Source: UBA940 sp031548515
GTDB taxonomy: Bacteria; Bacteroidota; Bacteroidia; Bacteroidales; Rikenellaceae
Reading direction: 5' to 3'
DNA: 64,000 nt
NCBI GenBank assembly: GCA_031548515.1
Contig: JAVBRB010000025.1
Location: 1-64,000, forward strand
The notes under the pieces are model-generated. The model did no database searches, was not told the DNA's origin, and saw only the letters and a program-made list of their open reading frames with translations. A program made the position numbers and the translations under genes. This document shows positions 42,983 through 51,382 of this stretch, one piece after another. Each line of letters opens with the position of its first letter. Positions within the stretch are counted from its first letter, which is position 1.

Positions 42983-44542
42983 TTATAAATTGTAACCTGC
43001 GTTTTGCGTAAGTTTCGGATTGCGGTCACGTTCGTCCTGCGGGATGGGCATCAGCACCATGTGGGCGGGAAGATGTCCGTTGACCGTCACTTTTTCGCCT
43101 TTGACCACCTCTTCCCACTGGAGTGCATCGATGGTGCTTTTGGCCATGCCGTAGCGTTTCAGGTCGTACCACCTTTCGCCTTCGTAGGCGAGTTCCAGGC
43201 GGCGTTCGTCGAGCAGGAGGTTCTTCATGTTCTCTTTCGAAGTGGGGGCGAGCGGCTGCAGCCCTGCGCGAGTGCGGATTTTGACCACGTTGGGGTCGGC
43301 CGCCGCGGCCGTATGGCCGTCGGTCTGGTTGACCGCCTCGGCATGCAGCAGGACGATGTCGGCAAGCCTGAAAATGTAGACGAGGTCGCCGCAGTCCCAG
43401 CCTACCCGGTTCTTCGCCCTGGTCTTGTAGGGGAACGGAAGGTTGCCCGTGTTCCACGACCCTCCGGCGTTGTCGGCATAGTACTGGTCGAACCACACAT
43501 TGTTGACATTCTCGTACACGATCGTGGACGCTTTGCGAACCGCGTCACCCGCCTCGTCGAAAGCCGCTATCAGGTCCTGCGAGGGGGTCAGGTATTTTCG
43601 CCAGTTCTGGTCGGTCATCGATGGGGGCAGCAACAGGACGGGAACATAGTTGTTTTCCGTCGTGTTAGCCTCGTACTGCACAGCCAGTATGGTTTCGCTG
43701 TTGTTGCGGTGCTCGTCATCGAACAGGTAGTCATACTCGTTGACGAGCGAATATACCGGCGAACCGGTAACCGCCTCGCAGTAGGATTTCACCTTGCCCC
43801 AGTCGACATTTCCCGGCGCGCCTATGATCGCGTAGGTTTGCGCGTACAGGGCGTTTACAGCGCCTTTGGAAGCCAGGCCTCGGGTGGTCGCGGCGGTGCC
43901 ACGCTGTTCTGGCAGCCTGTCGAGGGCGACCTTCAGGTCGGCAAGTATTTGGTCGTATATCTGGGTCTCGGAATCCACGCGTGGTACTTGCACGTCTTCG
44001 GGCGCAGTGCTGCCGGTGGTGGTAACAAGAGGCACGCGGCCCCAGGTCCTCACGAGGTTGTAGTAATGCAGAGCCCTCAGGAAAGAGGCTTCGCCTATCA
44101 TTTCCTGCCTGCGAGTGGTCTCTCCGAACGAAATTTCATCGAGTTTAGCGTCGGGGATCCCCGGTATGTGTTTAAGCGCGACGTTGCAGCGCATGATACC
44201 GCCGTAGAGCGATTTCCAGCTCTTCATCACCACCTGGTTGAGCGGGTCTATTTCGCGTGCGCCCACATTATTGATGTCGGGGTCGTCACCGCCGCTGTAG
44301 GCATTGTCGGAGAGACATTCCCCGATAACCATATAATACCATGTGTAGTACTCTTCGAATCCCTTCTGGATACCGTCGTAACAGCTAACGACAAGGGCCT
44401 CGGCATCTTCGGCGGATGTAAAGGCGTTGGCTTCGGTCACTTCGCCACGCGGAGTCTCGGTAAGGAAGTCGTCGCAGGAAACAGTCGCCGCGCCTGCCAG
44501 AACCATCGTCAGCAGCATTGTGAAAATATTTTTCTTTTTCAT
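42983..44542 (-). CDS. SusD/RagB-family glycan-binding lipoprotein
   Basis: 519 residues from the ATG at 44542. Lipobox TVSC followed by DDFLTETPRGEVTEANAFTS, the hallmark SusD opening. Further signatures are GEASFLRALHYYNLVRTWG, VPLV, a central TPR-like helical body, RLADIVLLHAEAVNQ, LLLDERRLELAYEGERWYDLKR and the ending PIPQDERDRNPKLTQNAGY. It forms the lid of the SusC transporter and captures oligosaccharides at the cell surface. It lies 26 nt after susC and 20 nt before the SusE-like gene. Confidence 0.96.
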   Translation of the reverse strand: MKKKNIFTMLLTMVLAGAATVSCDDFLTETPRGEVTEANAFTSAEDAEALVVSCYDGIQKGFEEYYTWYYMVIGECLSDNAYSGGDDPDINNVGAREIDPLNQVVMKSWKSLYGGIMRCNVALKHIPGIPDAKLDEISFGETTRRQEMIGEASFLRALHYYNLVRTWGRVPLVTTTGSTAPEDVQVPRVDSETQIYDQILADLKVALDRLPEQRGTAATTRGLASKGAVNALYAQTYAIIGAPGNVDWGKVKSYCEAVTGSPVYSLVNEYDYLFDDEHRNNSETILAVQYEANTTENNYVPVLLLPPSMTDQNWRKYLTPSQDLIAAFDEAGDAVRKASTIVYENVNNVWFDQYYADNAGGSWNTGNLPFPYKTRAKNRVGWDCGDLVYIFRLADIVLLHAEAVNQTDGHTAAAADPNVVKIRTRAGLQPLAPTSKENMKNLLLDERRLELAYEGERWYDLKRYGMAKSTIDALQWEEVVKGEKVTVNGHLPAHMVLMPIPQDERDRNPKLTQNAGYNL

Positions 44543-44568
44543 GATGATCACGTTTTAAGTATTTCCGG

Positions 44569-47500
44569 TTAGAATACGATGTTCAATCCTAAAATGTAGG
44601 TGCTGGCATGGGGGAAGACTCCCTGGTCGATGCCCATCGCCGTCGCGCTGCCGCCGGTTATGCTGGCTTCGGGATCGTATCCCGAATAATTGGTGAAGGT
44701 GTAGGCATTCTCCGCCGAGGCATAGACCGTGATGCGCTCCATCAGCGCTTTCCGGGTCAGGTTTTGCGGCAGGGTGTAGGAGAGTTTTATGCTCTTTATC
44801 TTGAGGTACGAGCCGTCCTCCACAAAGCGCGACGATACGACCGGATATTTATCCTTGTCGGGGGCCGGGATCGTGGTGTAGTCGCCCGGGGTGCGCCAGC
44901 GCATCAGCACGGCGGCCGACTGGTTGCGCGAATCGAACATGCCCTCGGTGAACATGCGGGTGGCGTTGTAGATATCGTTGCCGTATGATCCCTGCAGGAA
45001 AATCGACAGATCGATGCCCTTCCACGAGAAAGTATTGCCGATGCCATAGAGCAGTTTGGGCTGGGCGCAACCGATGACCCTGCGGTCGGTGTCGGGATTC
45101 AGCTCATCCTGGTAGGCCAGCATGCCGTTGGCTTTCTCATAAAGCATCCGTCCGTTGGCCGGATCCACGCCCACGGCCTGATACCCGTAGAACGTGCCCA
45201 TAGGCGAACCAGTCTGCACGATCGATGTGTTCCCGGATATCTTCTTGTCCAATCCGCCCGTATATATGGCGGGGGTGTCGGCCATGTCGACTACTTCATT
45301 GTGATTATACGATATATTGAAATCAGTGGTCCATTTGAACTCTCCTACGAGATTGCGCGTGTTCAGTTGGAACTCTATACCCTTGTTCTCGACGCTGCCA
45401 ACGTTCTGCATGCCTGAATCGAAACCTGTGGTCTCCGGCAGCTTGACGCTGAGTAACAGGTCGGTGGTTTTTTTATAATAAGCGTCTGCCGTGGCGTTGA
45501 TACGCCCTTCGAAAGCCGAGAAGTCTATCCCGATATTGGTCTGCGAGGTCTTCTCCCAGCGCAACTTGGAGTTGCCTATCTGCGACTGGTAGTATCCCGG
45601 AACTATCTTGCCGTCATAATTGTAGTTTGCCCCTATACCGTAGATGCCGTATGAACTGTAGTCGCCGACCTGGTCATTTCCAACCTGTCCCCAGCCGACC
45701 CTCAGCTTCAGGTCGTAGAGCCACGGCACATCTTTCAGGAACTCTTCGCCCGTGAGACGCCATCCCAACGAAAAAGAGGGAAAGTAGCCCCAACGGCTGT
45801 CCCGTCCGAATTTAGAAGAACCGTCCGCACGGAAATTCACCGTCGCAAGGTATTTGCCGGCATAGTCGTACGTGCCTCTCACTATGGCTGATACATTGGA
45901 ATTCGCCGCATAATATTCGATTGGCTTGCTGAGAACCGTTCCGGCGCCCAGCATCTTTATCTTGTTGCTGGCGAAACCGCGGATCGCCACATCGGCACCC
46001 TCGCTTTCATAGCGCGACAGGATGAACCCGCCCAACACAGAAAAGCCGTGTTCTCCGATCGATTTGGAGTAGGTTAGCAGATTTTCGTTTATCCATTTGT
46101 AAGAGAATGCGCTGTTATAGGTCGACTGGCCCTGCTGGTTGACGCCCCATGCGGTGCTGAACGGATCGAGGAACTCCTTGTAGCGGTTGTATCCCGATTC
46201 GATACCCAAGCTGCTCTTGAATTTGAGATCCCTGGTAAAGGATATCTCGCCGTAGACGTAAGCGAGTATGCTGTTTGATATCCAGTTGCGGTCGTAGGCT
46301 TCGATCCCTGCGAGCGGGTTCTCGAGCGACGAAAGGAACGGCAGGGTGGGGTAGGTACCGTCGGCGTTCCTGAGCGGGACTATGGAGGGTGTGGTCAGTG
46401 CCTGGAGTACCACCGTTTCGGAGTTGCCGTCCGACACATCCACATCCTTGATGCGGCTGTAGGCCACATTGGCGCCGAGTTTCATCCATTTTTTGACCTG
46501 GTAGTCGATGTTTACCTTCAGGTTCATGCGCTCGAAGCTAGAAGGCTTTATTATACCGTCCTGCTGGATATATCCTCCCGACACGTAGTAGGTCATCTTG
46601 TCGGTGCCGCCCGAGAACGACAGTTGGTAGTTCTGCATTGGGGCCATGCGGAACATCTCGTCCTGCCAGTCGACATTTCCGTTATATATGTTTCGGTCGA
46701 TGGCGGGATAGCCCATTTCGTTCAGCAGTTCTTCGTATTGCCCGGCATTGAGAACGTCGATCTTGCGCGGTTTCAGCGAAACACCGTAATACGCATTGAA
46801 ATCTATTCTGGACTCACCCTTCATTCCCATCTTCGTGGTGATGATGACCACGCCGTTGGCGCCAGCGTTACCGTAAATGGCCGCGGAAGAGGCGTCTTTG
46901 AGTATCGTGATGCTTTCTATCTCCGACGGATTGATGGCTTTGGTGTCGGTGGTGGGAACACCGTCCACGATGTAAAGCGGATCGCTGCCCGCCGAGATGG
47001 ATGTGGCGCCGCGTACGCGGATCGAGAAGCCGTCCGACGGTTTCCCCGAAGCCGATACGACCTGCACCCCCGCCGTCCGGCCCGCGAGAGCGGCCCCGAA
47101 GTCGGTGACGGGAATATTCTCGATGTCGCGCGCCGAAACGGTAGAAACGGCGCCCGTGATATCTTTTTTAAGCTGCGTTCCGTATCCCACCACCACGACC
47201 TCGTCGAGTATTTTCAAGTCCTGCTGCAGGATGATGTCGACAACCGAGGTGTTACCGGCGGCGACTCTTTGCGGGATGTAGCCCAGGAAGGAGAACGACA
47301 GTATGGTGTCGTCGCCCGGGACGGCGATCGAGTATCTGCCGTCGCCTCCCGTTACGGCGCCCGCCGAAGTACCTTCGACGGTAACCGTCACCCCGGCCAG
47401 CGCCTCTCCGGAACTGCCCGTGACGACACCGGTAACCCGGTTCTTTTGCGGCTCCTGCTGTTCGGCGCGAAGGCTGAGCGAAATAGCCTTGTTGTTGACC

Positions 47501-47817
47501 GTGTACGATATGTTGGTGCCGCCCAGGGCGCTGTTCAGCACATCGTAAATGCTGCCATTCTCGACATTCACGCTTACCCGGGTGTCTTTATCGATCCGGT
47601 CGTTGCTGTAGAAAAAGTAAAAATCGGTTCCGGCCTCGACCTGCCGGATCACATCCCGGAGGGCCACGTTGTTCTCTTTAATGGTGAGGCTGGTTCGCTG
47701 GGCATAGGCGTCCGCGGCGTAAAGCTGGGATGCGCCCAGGAAAATGAAAAGGATTGCGGCTCTCATGGTTAGTCGTAATAATCGGTGCGGGATCGTCCGA
47801 TGTGATTGATTTTTCAT
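44569..47817 (-). CDS. SusC/RagA-family TonB-dependent transporter with STN domain
   Basis: 1082 residues. The N-terminus has a signal peptide after a basic leader. An STN domain follows (about residues 40-115, SLTIKENNVALRDVIRQVEA), marking a transporter that signals to a FecR anti-sigma factor. Next come the carboxypeptidase-like domain (RVTGVVTGSSGEALAGVTV), a TonB box region with VVVGYGTQ, and the plug (AGVQVVSASGKPSDGFSIRVRGATS, YIVDGVP). The 22-strand barrel ends TYILGLNIVF. It imports oligosaccharides using TonB energy. FecR and an ECF sigma factor lie upstream, so substrate binding probably induces the operon. An antisense RNA candidate overlaps its leader. Confidence 0.96.
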   Translation of the reverse strand: MKNQSHRTIPHRLLRLTMRAAILFIFLGASQLYAADAYAQRTSLTIKENNVALRDVIRQVEAGTDFYFFYSNDRIDKDTRVSVNVENGSIYDVLNSALGGTNISYTVNNKAISLSLRAEQQEPQKNRVTGVVTGSSGEALAGVTVTVEGTSAGAVTGGDGRYSIAVPGDDTILSFSFLGYIPQRVAAGNTSVVDIILQQDLKILDEVVVVGYGTQLKKDITGAVSTVSARDIENIPVTDFGAALAGRTAGVQVVSASGKPSDGFSIRVRGATSISAGSDPLYIVDGVPTTDTKAINPSEIESITILKDASSAAIYGNAGANGVVIITTKMGMKGESRIDFNAYYGVSLKPRKIDVLNAGQYEELLNEMGYPAIDRNIYNGNVDWQDEMFRMAPMQNYQLSFSGGTDKMTYYVSGGYIQQDGIIKPSSFERMNLKVNIDYQVKKWMKLGANVAYSRIKDVDVSDGNSETVVLQALTTPSIVPLRNADGTYPTLPFLSSLENPLAGIEAYDRNWISNSILAYVYGEISFTRDLKFKSSLGIESGYNRYKEFLDPFSTAWGVNQQGQSTYNSAFSYKWINENLLTYSKSIGEHGFSVLGGFILSRYESEGADVAIRGFASNKIKMLGAGTVLSKPIEYYAANSNVSAIVRGTYDYAGKYLATVNFRADGSSKFGRDSRWGYFPSFSLGWRLTGEEFLKDVPWLYDLKLRVGWGQVGNDQVGDYSSYGIYGIGANYNYDGKIVPGYYQSQIGNSKLRWEKTSQTNIGIDFSAFEGRINATADAYYKKTTDLLLSVKLPETTGFDSGMQNVGSVENKGIEFQLNTRNLVGEFKWTTDFNISYNHNEVVDMADTPAIYTGGLDKKISGNTSIVQTGSPMGTFYGYQAVGVDPANGRMLYEKANGMLAYQDELNPDTDRRVIGCAQPKLLYGIGNTFSWKGIDLSIFLQGSYGNDIYNATRMFTEGMFDSRNQSAAVLMRWRTPGDYTTIPAPDKDKYPVVSSRFVEDGSYLKIKSIKLSYTLPQNLTRKALMERITVYASAENAYTFTNYSGYDPEASITGGSATAMGIDQGVFPHASTYILGLNIVF

Positions 47818-47829
47818 ATATTTGCTTGT

Positions 47830-47945
47830 TTTTGATTACCGACCTTTCCCAACCCGTTCCGCTAAGATCCGAGGTCAGGCAAGGCCCGAAAAGAATTGAA
47901 AACATCGCGAGCCGGAGGATATGCCAGTATCTTCCGGCTCTTTTT
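47830..47945 (+). ncRNA. Candidate antisense small RNA opposite the susC leader (DonS-like)
   Basis: On the plus strand, opposite to all surrounding genes, a TATATTTG box (47817-47824) fits the Bacteroidetes -7 element. About 85 nt later comes a complete intrinsic terminator: stem 47909-47921 with 47928-47940, 6-nt loop, then TTTTT at 47941-47945. On the minus strand the stem has no T-tail, so the terminator faces a plus-strand transcript. The RNA of roughly 115 nt would be complementary to the susC 5' leader. Bacteroides fragilis DonS and related RNAs have this placement between anti-sigma gene and susC and repress the locus. A TTG at the right -33 distance is missing, which lowers confidence. 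Confidence 0.45.
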
Positions 47946-48032
47946 CAGGTTGCTACCGTAAAAGAGAGAGAGGGAATTTCATCATAGGCTTCAGGTTTTT
48001 AGGTATTGGCAGGTTCGGGCGCGCGAAGGTTG

Positions 48033-49034
48033 TCACCGCTCGCTTATCGAAAGGGAACTGCCGGTCAGTTTGTATTTGATAGGATAACTTGCGTTTATCA
48101 CGCGGAGCACATCCTCGACGGTGTCGCCGGATGTTATCCTGCCGGTAAATTTTTTCTTACTGATGGCGGGCGACACCCGGATGTCAAGGTTGTAATAACG
48201 CCCGAAGTGCGAAGCTATATTTTCAAGTGGCTCCTCGGTAAAGCGGTATGTGCCGTCTTTCCAGATCACATAATATTCGGTGTCCACATCCGAAACGCCG
48301 ATCGCGCCGCCTTCGCGCGGAAGATATGCCTGCTGCCCGGGCAGAAGGGATACCGCCGTCATGCCGTCCGCTTCCACACCATAGCCTACCTCGACGCGGC
48401 CCGAGATCAGCGTCACGAAAGCGTCTTCGCCGGATTGTGATTCGAAGACGAATTCAGTCCCTGTAACCCGCACGTTAGCCCCTTCCGAACAGACCACGAA
48501 CGGATGAGCCTTATCCGGTGCCACCTCGAAATAGGCTTTCCCCTCGAGTGAAACGAGCCTCGTTTCAGGAGCGAATGTTTCCGGATATGTGATCTTGCTG
48601 TCGCCGTTGAGCCAGACCCGCGATCCGTCGGGAAGCGTTATCTGCTGCACCCCGTCGTGGTTGTACACGGCGTTGTTGATGATAACGGTCTGTTCCGGTT
48701 CGACCGCGACATTTACTCCCAGCCACACGGCCGAGGCGGCGGCCACCCCGATAACAACGGCGGCAGCGTAACGCAGCCAGGAAAGCCTCCTCGCCGCGTG
48801 AATGGGAACGGAATGCCGGACCGTTCCTGCGGATTCTTTCACGATCCTGTTCCAGCCGCTGCGTACCTCCTCTTCGGGCAGCGATTCGCGCGAGGACCAT
48901 ATCTCCTCCATCTGGCAGAATATCTCAGCATTGCGTTTATCTTCACGGAGCCATGCGTCGAGCACACCCTCCTCTTCTGGGGTGGTCGTGCCTCGAAGCG
49001 ATCTTATGATTATTATTTCAGGTATCCGGGCCAT
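48033..49034 (-). CDS. FecR-family anti-sigma factor
   Basis: 333 residues from the ATG at 49034 (MARIPEIIIIRSLRG). The N-terminal cytoplasmic part contains EEEGVLDAWLREDKRNAEIF, typical of FecR-type anti-sigma domains. One membrane segment, around residues 80-100, is rich in Ala and Val. The periplasmic FecR domain follows (HDGVQQITLPDGSRVWLNGDS, EGKAYFEVAPDKAHPF, VTGTEF) and a C-terminal DUF4974-like STN-fold domain. It should hold the ECF sigma factor encoded upstream and release it when the SusC STN domain signals. The 112-nt gap to the sigma gene and same strand suggest one operon. Confidence 0.93.
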   Translation of the reverse strand: MARIPEIIIIRSLRGTTTPEEEGVLDAWLREDKRNAEIFCQMEEIWSSRESLPEEEVRSGWNRIVKESAGTVRHSVPIHAARRLSWLRYAAAVVIGVAAASAVWLGVNVAVEPEQTVIINNAVYNHDGVQQITLPDGSRVWLNGDSKITYPETFAPETRLVSLEGKAYFEVAPDKAHPFVVCSEGANVRVTGTEFVFESQSGEDAFVTLISGRVEVGYGVEADGMTAVSLLPGQQAYLPREGGAIGVSDVDTEYYVIWKDGTYRFTEEPLENIASHFGRYYNLDIRVSPAISKKKFTGRITSGDTVEDVLRVINASYPIKYKLTGSSLSISER

Positions 49035-49146
49035 GGCGCTTTGTTTTTTATAGTCGTTGCATATATAAGACAAGAAGACCCCCCGGAATTACTTAAATCC
49101 GGGTAAAAAAAGTTTGCATAAAGCAGAAACAGCCTGAAAACGGGGT

Positions 49147-49749
49147 TCAGCCCATGGCTCGGGTTTCCAGTACGAGCAGGGTGAACAGGAGTAGGGAATA
49201 AATTTTACCGCCGCCGGGACTTTTCGCCGAATCGCCCTTTCTCTGCAGCAATGCTTCACGCAGCATTTTCAGCCCCAGGTAAAGGTGGTGCTCAACGGTC
49301 CGCACCGATATGCCGAGTTCGGCGGCTATCTCGGCATTCGCTTTGTCATCGAAGTAAGCCATTGTGAAAACCTCGCGGCATTTCGTAGGCAAAATATCCA
49401 AAAGGCCCCTGATAACCGCCATACACTCGGTTTCCAGCAGAAACTTGTCTGCGGTGTCGTAATATTCGAGTCCCTGTTCTTTGATGCGCGCGTTGATGTT
49501 GTTCTGATAGTTATCCTTGACTCCGTCGCGCCTGATGGTATTGATGCATCTGTTGCGGACGGCCATCATCAGATATGCATGGGATGGGAGGCCGGGCGCA
49601 TCCCATTTCCTTAGGATTTCCAGAAAAACGTCATGTACGATGTCCTCGGCCGCTCCCGGTTCCAAGAACCTGCGCACAAACATCGTCATTGCAGATACAT
49701 TTTCTTCATACAGAAGCCTGAATGCATCCATGTTGTCGATACCACTCAT
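49147..49749 (-). CDS. ECF RNA polymerase sigma factor (sigma-70 family, Bacteroidetes type)
   Basis: 200 residues from the ATG at 49749 (MSGIDNMDAFRLLYEE). An ATG six codons later is possible, and an upstream extension has atypical Cys-rich sequence and is rejected. Region 2 carries AEDIVHDVFLEILRKWDAP and the -10 recognition helix SHAYLMMAVRNRCINTIRRD. Region 4 has the helix-turn-helix IAAELGISVRTVEHHLYLGL. It should direct transcription of susC and the genes after it when freed by the FecR protein. The target promoter cannot be defined from one locus. Confidence 0.93.
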   Translation of the reverse strand: MSGIDNMDAFRLLYEENVSAMTMFVRRFLEPGAAEDIVHDVFLEILRKWDAPGLPSHAYLMMAVRNRCINTIRRDGVKDNYQNNINARIKEQGLEYYDTADKFLLETECMAVIRGLLDILPTKCREVFTMAYFDDKANAEIAAELGISVRTVEHHLYLGLKMLREALLQRKGDSAKSPGGGKIYSLLLFTLLVLETRAMG

Positions 49750-49861
49750 AACTTTCCTTCTGGAACAACCGGCTGAACCGTAAATACGGATACAGAGAAA
49801 GCAAATATAATCAAATATCGGACAATGATTACAAATATACCTCCTGCCTGCTGTTGCTTTC

Positions 49862-49975
49862 ATGGTTTACACAACCTCTGTACACCACCGTAAAACCGCC
49901 ACGAATCCACACAAACAAAAAAGCAGTTACGATGAGTAACTGCTTGATCTGCAGGCGGTACCGCCAGGACGATTA
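49862..49975 (-). repeat. Degenerate attachment-site copy A: tRNA 3'-end-like sequence plus terminator
   Basis: Minus-strand reading gives a perfect 12-bp palindrome GGCGGTACCGCC (49954-49965), then ATCAAGCAG and a 10-bp stem (49945-49936 with 49930-49921) followed by a TTTTTTGTTTG tail, i.e. a terminator. The same order of elements recurs at 50432-50519. The 13-mer ATGGTTTACACAA at 49862-49874 recurs at 50636-50648. From 49976 to 50150 I see no gene. Confidence 0.55.
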
Positions 49976-50150
49976 TGTTGTGATACATCTGTCTGACGGT
50001 CAGCTTCAAGAGAATTGATCGAAAAGAAAACCTACGGATCGCCTACAGACGCGCGTCGTCTTTTGTCACTTGAAATTCTATTTTGAACGCAATGCAGACG
50101 TGATGCACCTTAGTTATGCCAAAGAAAAAATAGATGCCTTGTTATCAAAA

Positions 50151-50372
50151 TCATTCTGTTATTTTGTCAGAGATAATTTGTTCAATGTATTCTCTGTCAG
50201 GACAATTCGGTTTAGGACGGTTCTTCACGAAATCCCAGTCCTCTAATCTGGTAGACACACCCAGATTAATGTAGCGTCTTTTTCTGTTCTGCGTGATTCT
50301 GAGTTTGATTGGAAACTCGTTGTTTTTCAGAGGTTTGTACTTGTAGCAGATCGCCTCGATTGTTGTGTTCAT
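50151..50372 (-). pseudogene. Tyrosine-recombinase integrase, truncated to the arm-binding domain
   Basis: 73 residues from the ATG at 50372 (MNTTIEAICYKYKPLKNN), then a stop. The visible part, with FPIKLRITQNRKRRYINLGV and STRLEDWDFVKNRPKP, is the N-terminal arm DNA-binding domain of Bacteroidetes phage/conjugative-element integrases, which normally run to about 400 residues. The core-binding and catalytic domains are absent, and downstream sequence to 49976 does not restore them. Its place between two tRNA-end-like copies fits an integrase next to its attachment site that has decayed after insertion. Confidence 0.75.
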
Positions 50373-50431
50373 AGTAAACATTTTGGAGAACACACCCCTG
50401 CAGAATCCACTGAAATCAGATGAAAATAACA

Positions 50432-50519
50432 CAAACAAAAAAGCAGCTACATTTCTGTAATTGCTTGATTTTCAAGTGGTGCCACCAAGAATCGAATTAG
50501 GGACACACGGATTTTCAGT
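50432..50519 (-). repeat. Degenerate attachment-site copy B: tRNA-Phe 3' half plus terminator
   Basis: On the minus strand, 50519-50476 reads ACTGAAAATCC (anticodon loop with GAA, phenylalanine), then a T-arm-like GTCCCTAATTCGATTC, then GGTGGCACCAC. This matches the 3' half of Bacteroidetes tRNA-Phe from the anticodon on. The 5' half and D-arm are not found beyond 50519, so it is no functional tRNA. It is followed by ATCAAGCAATTAC and a weakened hairpin with the same TTTTTTGTTTGTGT tail as copy A. Confidence 0.65.
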
Positions 50520-50696
50520 ACCTATAGCTCCACAGTCTCAAAAGCAGTCTTCTTGACTGTAAATGCTTGGTAATGTGAAGTATTAGGTAGAGATATGCCT
50601 GAAAATAGTCCTTTTCAGTAATTGCAGTTTACACTATGGTTTACACAAGTTGCAAGGTTAATATTGAGTTATTTATTTGTAAATTAGTTAATTGTC

Positions 50697-50993
50697 TTAG
50701 AAAACAGGCTTATTCACGAATATACTGCCGTGTAAAATCCTTACGATGAGTATTTCTTCGTGCGATATTGTCTTGTAAAAGATGATATGCTTATTGACTA
50801 TAAACCCGTATATATCCCCTGCTATTTCATCGTAATTTCTCCCAAAAGCAGGATTATCGGCAATGTCCTGACACGAGCCGACCAACATCTCATAATACAG
50901 GTCGGCCTGTCTTTCAGACCACGTTTCAACCGTGTAATTCCAGATGTCCGTTAAATCCTCGACGGCTTTGTTGGTAAAGTTGAATTTAGCCAT
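50697..50993 (-). CDS. parE: ParE/RelE-family toxin
   Basis: 98 residues of the RelE/ParE fold: NFTNKAVEDLTDIWNYTVETW at the start, QADLYYEMLVGSCQDIADNP in the helical hairpin and GFIVNKHIIFYKTI plus ILIVRILHG in the closing beta strands. The opening acidic helix and the lack of an obvious RelE catalytic triad favour ParE, which poisons DNA gyrase, over a ribosome-dependent RNase. Its start overlaps the antitoxin stop by 8 nt, a standard toxin-antitoxin arrangement. Promoter and operator lie ahead of the antitoxin gene. Confidence 0.9.
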   Translation of the reverse strand: MAKFNFTNKAVEDLTDIWNYTVETWSERQADLYYEMLVGSCQDIADNPAFGRNYDEIAGDIYGFIVNKHIIFYKTISHEEILIVRILHGSIFVNKPVF

Positions 50994-51234
50994 TATTCCT
51001 TTGAGCCTTTATGGATTGCAAGTGCTTTTTAGGATTGAAATCGGTTGCGATACCGCTGTCTAACCCCTCTTGTATGGCACTTTTTAAGGCAGTAATCCTG
51101 TTTTCTTCCTCTTCCAACAGCCTTAATCCAGAACGGATAACCTCGCTTGCGTTCTTGTAGCGCCCTTGCGAAATCTTATTCTCGACAAACTGCTCAAAGT
51201 AGTTGCCTAATGCTACCGATGTATTCTTTCTCAT
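50986..51234 (-). CDS. parD: ParD-family antitoxin
   Basis: 82 residues from the ATG at 51234; the frame is open far upstream but that part overlaps the promoter. The N-terminus (MRKNTSVALGNYFEQFVENK) is a ribbon-helix-helix DNA-binding fold and continues with GRYKNASEVIRSGLRLLEEEE, the ParD/CC2985 signature. The C-terminal charged tail would wrap the toxin. It should repress its own promoter together with ParE; a 17-bp inverted repeat exactly over the promoter supports this. Confidence 0.92.
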   Translation of the reverse strand: MRKNTSVALGNYFEQFVENKISQGRYKNASEVIRSGLRLLEEEENRITALKSAIQEGLDSGIATDFNPKKHLQSIKAQRNNG

Positions 51235-51251
51235 AGCTTTATTATTTTCTT

Positions 51252-51282
51252 CAAAGTTACCAATATTTGGTAAAACGACAAA
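51252..51282 (-). promoter_or_regulatory. parDE promoter with overlapping operator
   Basis: Minus strand: TTTG at 51282-51279, a 19-nt spacer, then TAACTTTG at 51259-51252, an excellent match to the Bacteroidetes consensus. Inside the spacer and touching the -7 box lies TTACCAA, TAT, TTGGTAA (51257-51273), a 7-bp inverted repeat suited to a ribbon-helix-helix dimer pair. Confidence 0.8.
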
Positions 51283-51323
51283 TTTTCTATCAATATTATT
51301 AAGTCTTAGAAAAATCGCGCGTA

Positions 51324-51361
51324 AAAAAGAAACCCCAACCTGTCGTGAAACAAGTTGGGGT
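51324..51361 (-). terminator. Terminator of the lipoprotein/LRR operon
   Basis: Minus-strand stem ACCCCAAC/GTTGGGGT plus a TGT/ACA extension across one mismatch (51361-51350 with 51343-51332), followed by TTTCTTTTTT. It lies 22 nt after the stop at 51383. Confidence 0.85.
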
Positions 51362-51382
51362 AATGTATGAAATAAACATATT

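Noticed and set aside
43004..44572. A 522-codon open frame on the plus strand opposite susD
   Set aside because: It is the mirror of a clear SusD gene and has antisense-like composition.
50476..50519. A functional tRNA-Phe gene
   Set aside because: Only the anticodon loop to 3' end can be read; the D-arm and 5' acceptor strand are missing and the T-stem is mispaired.
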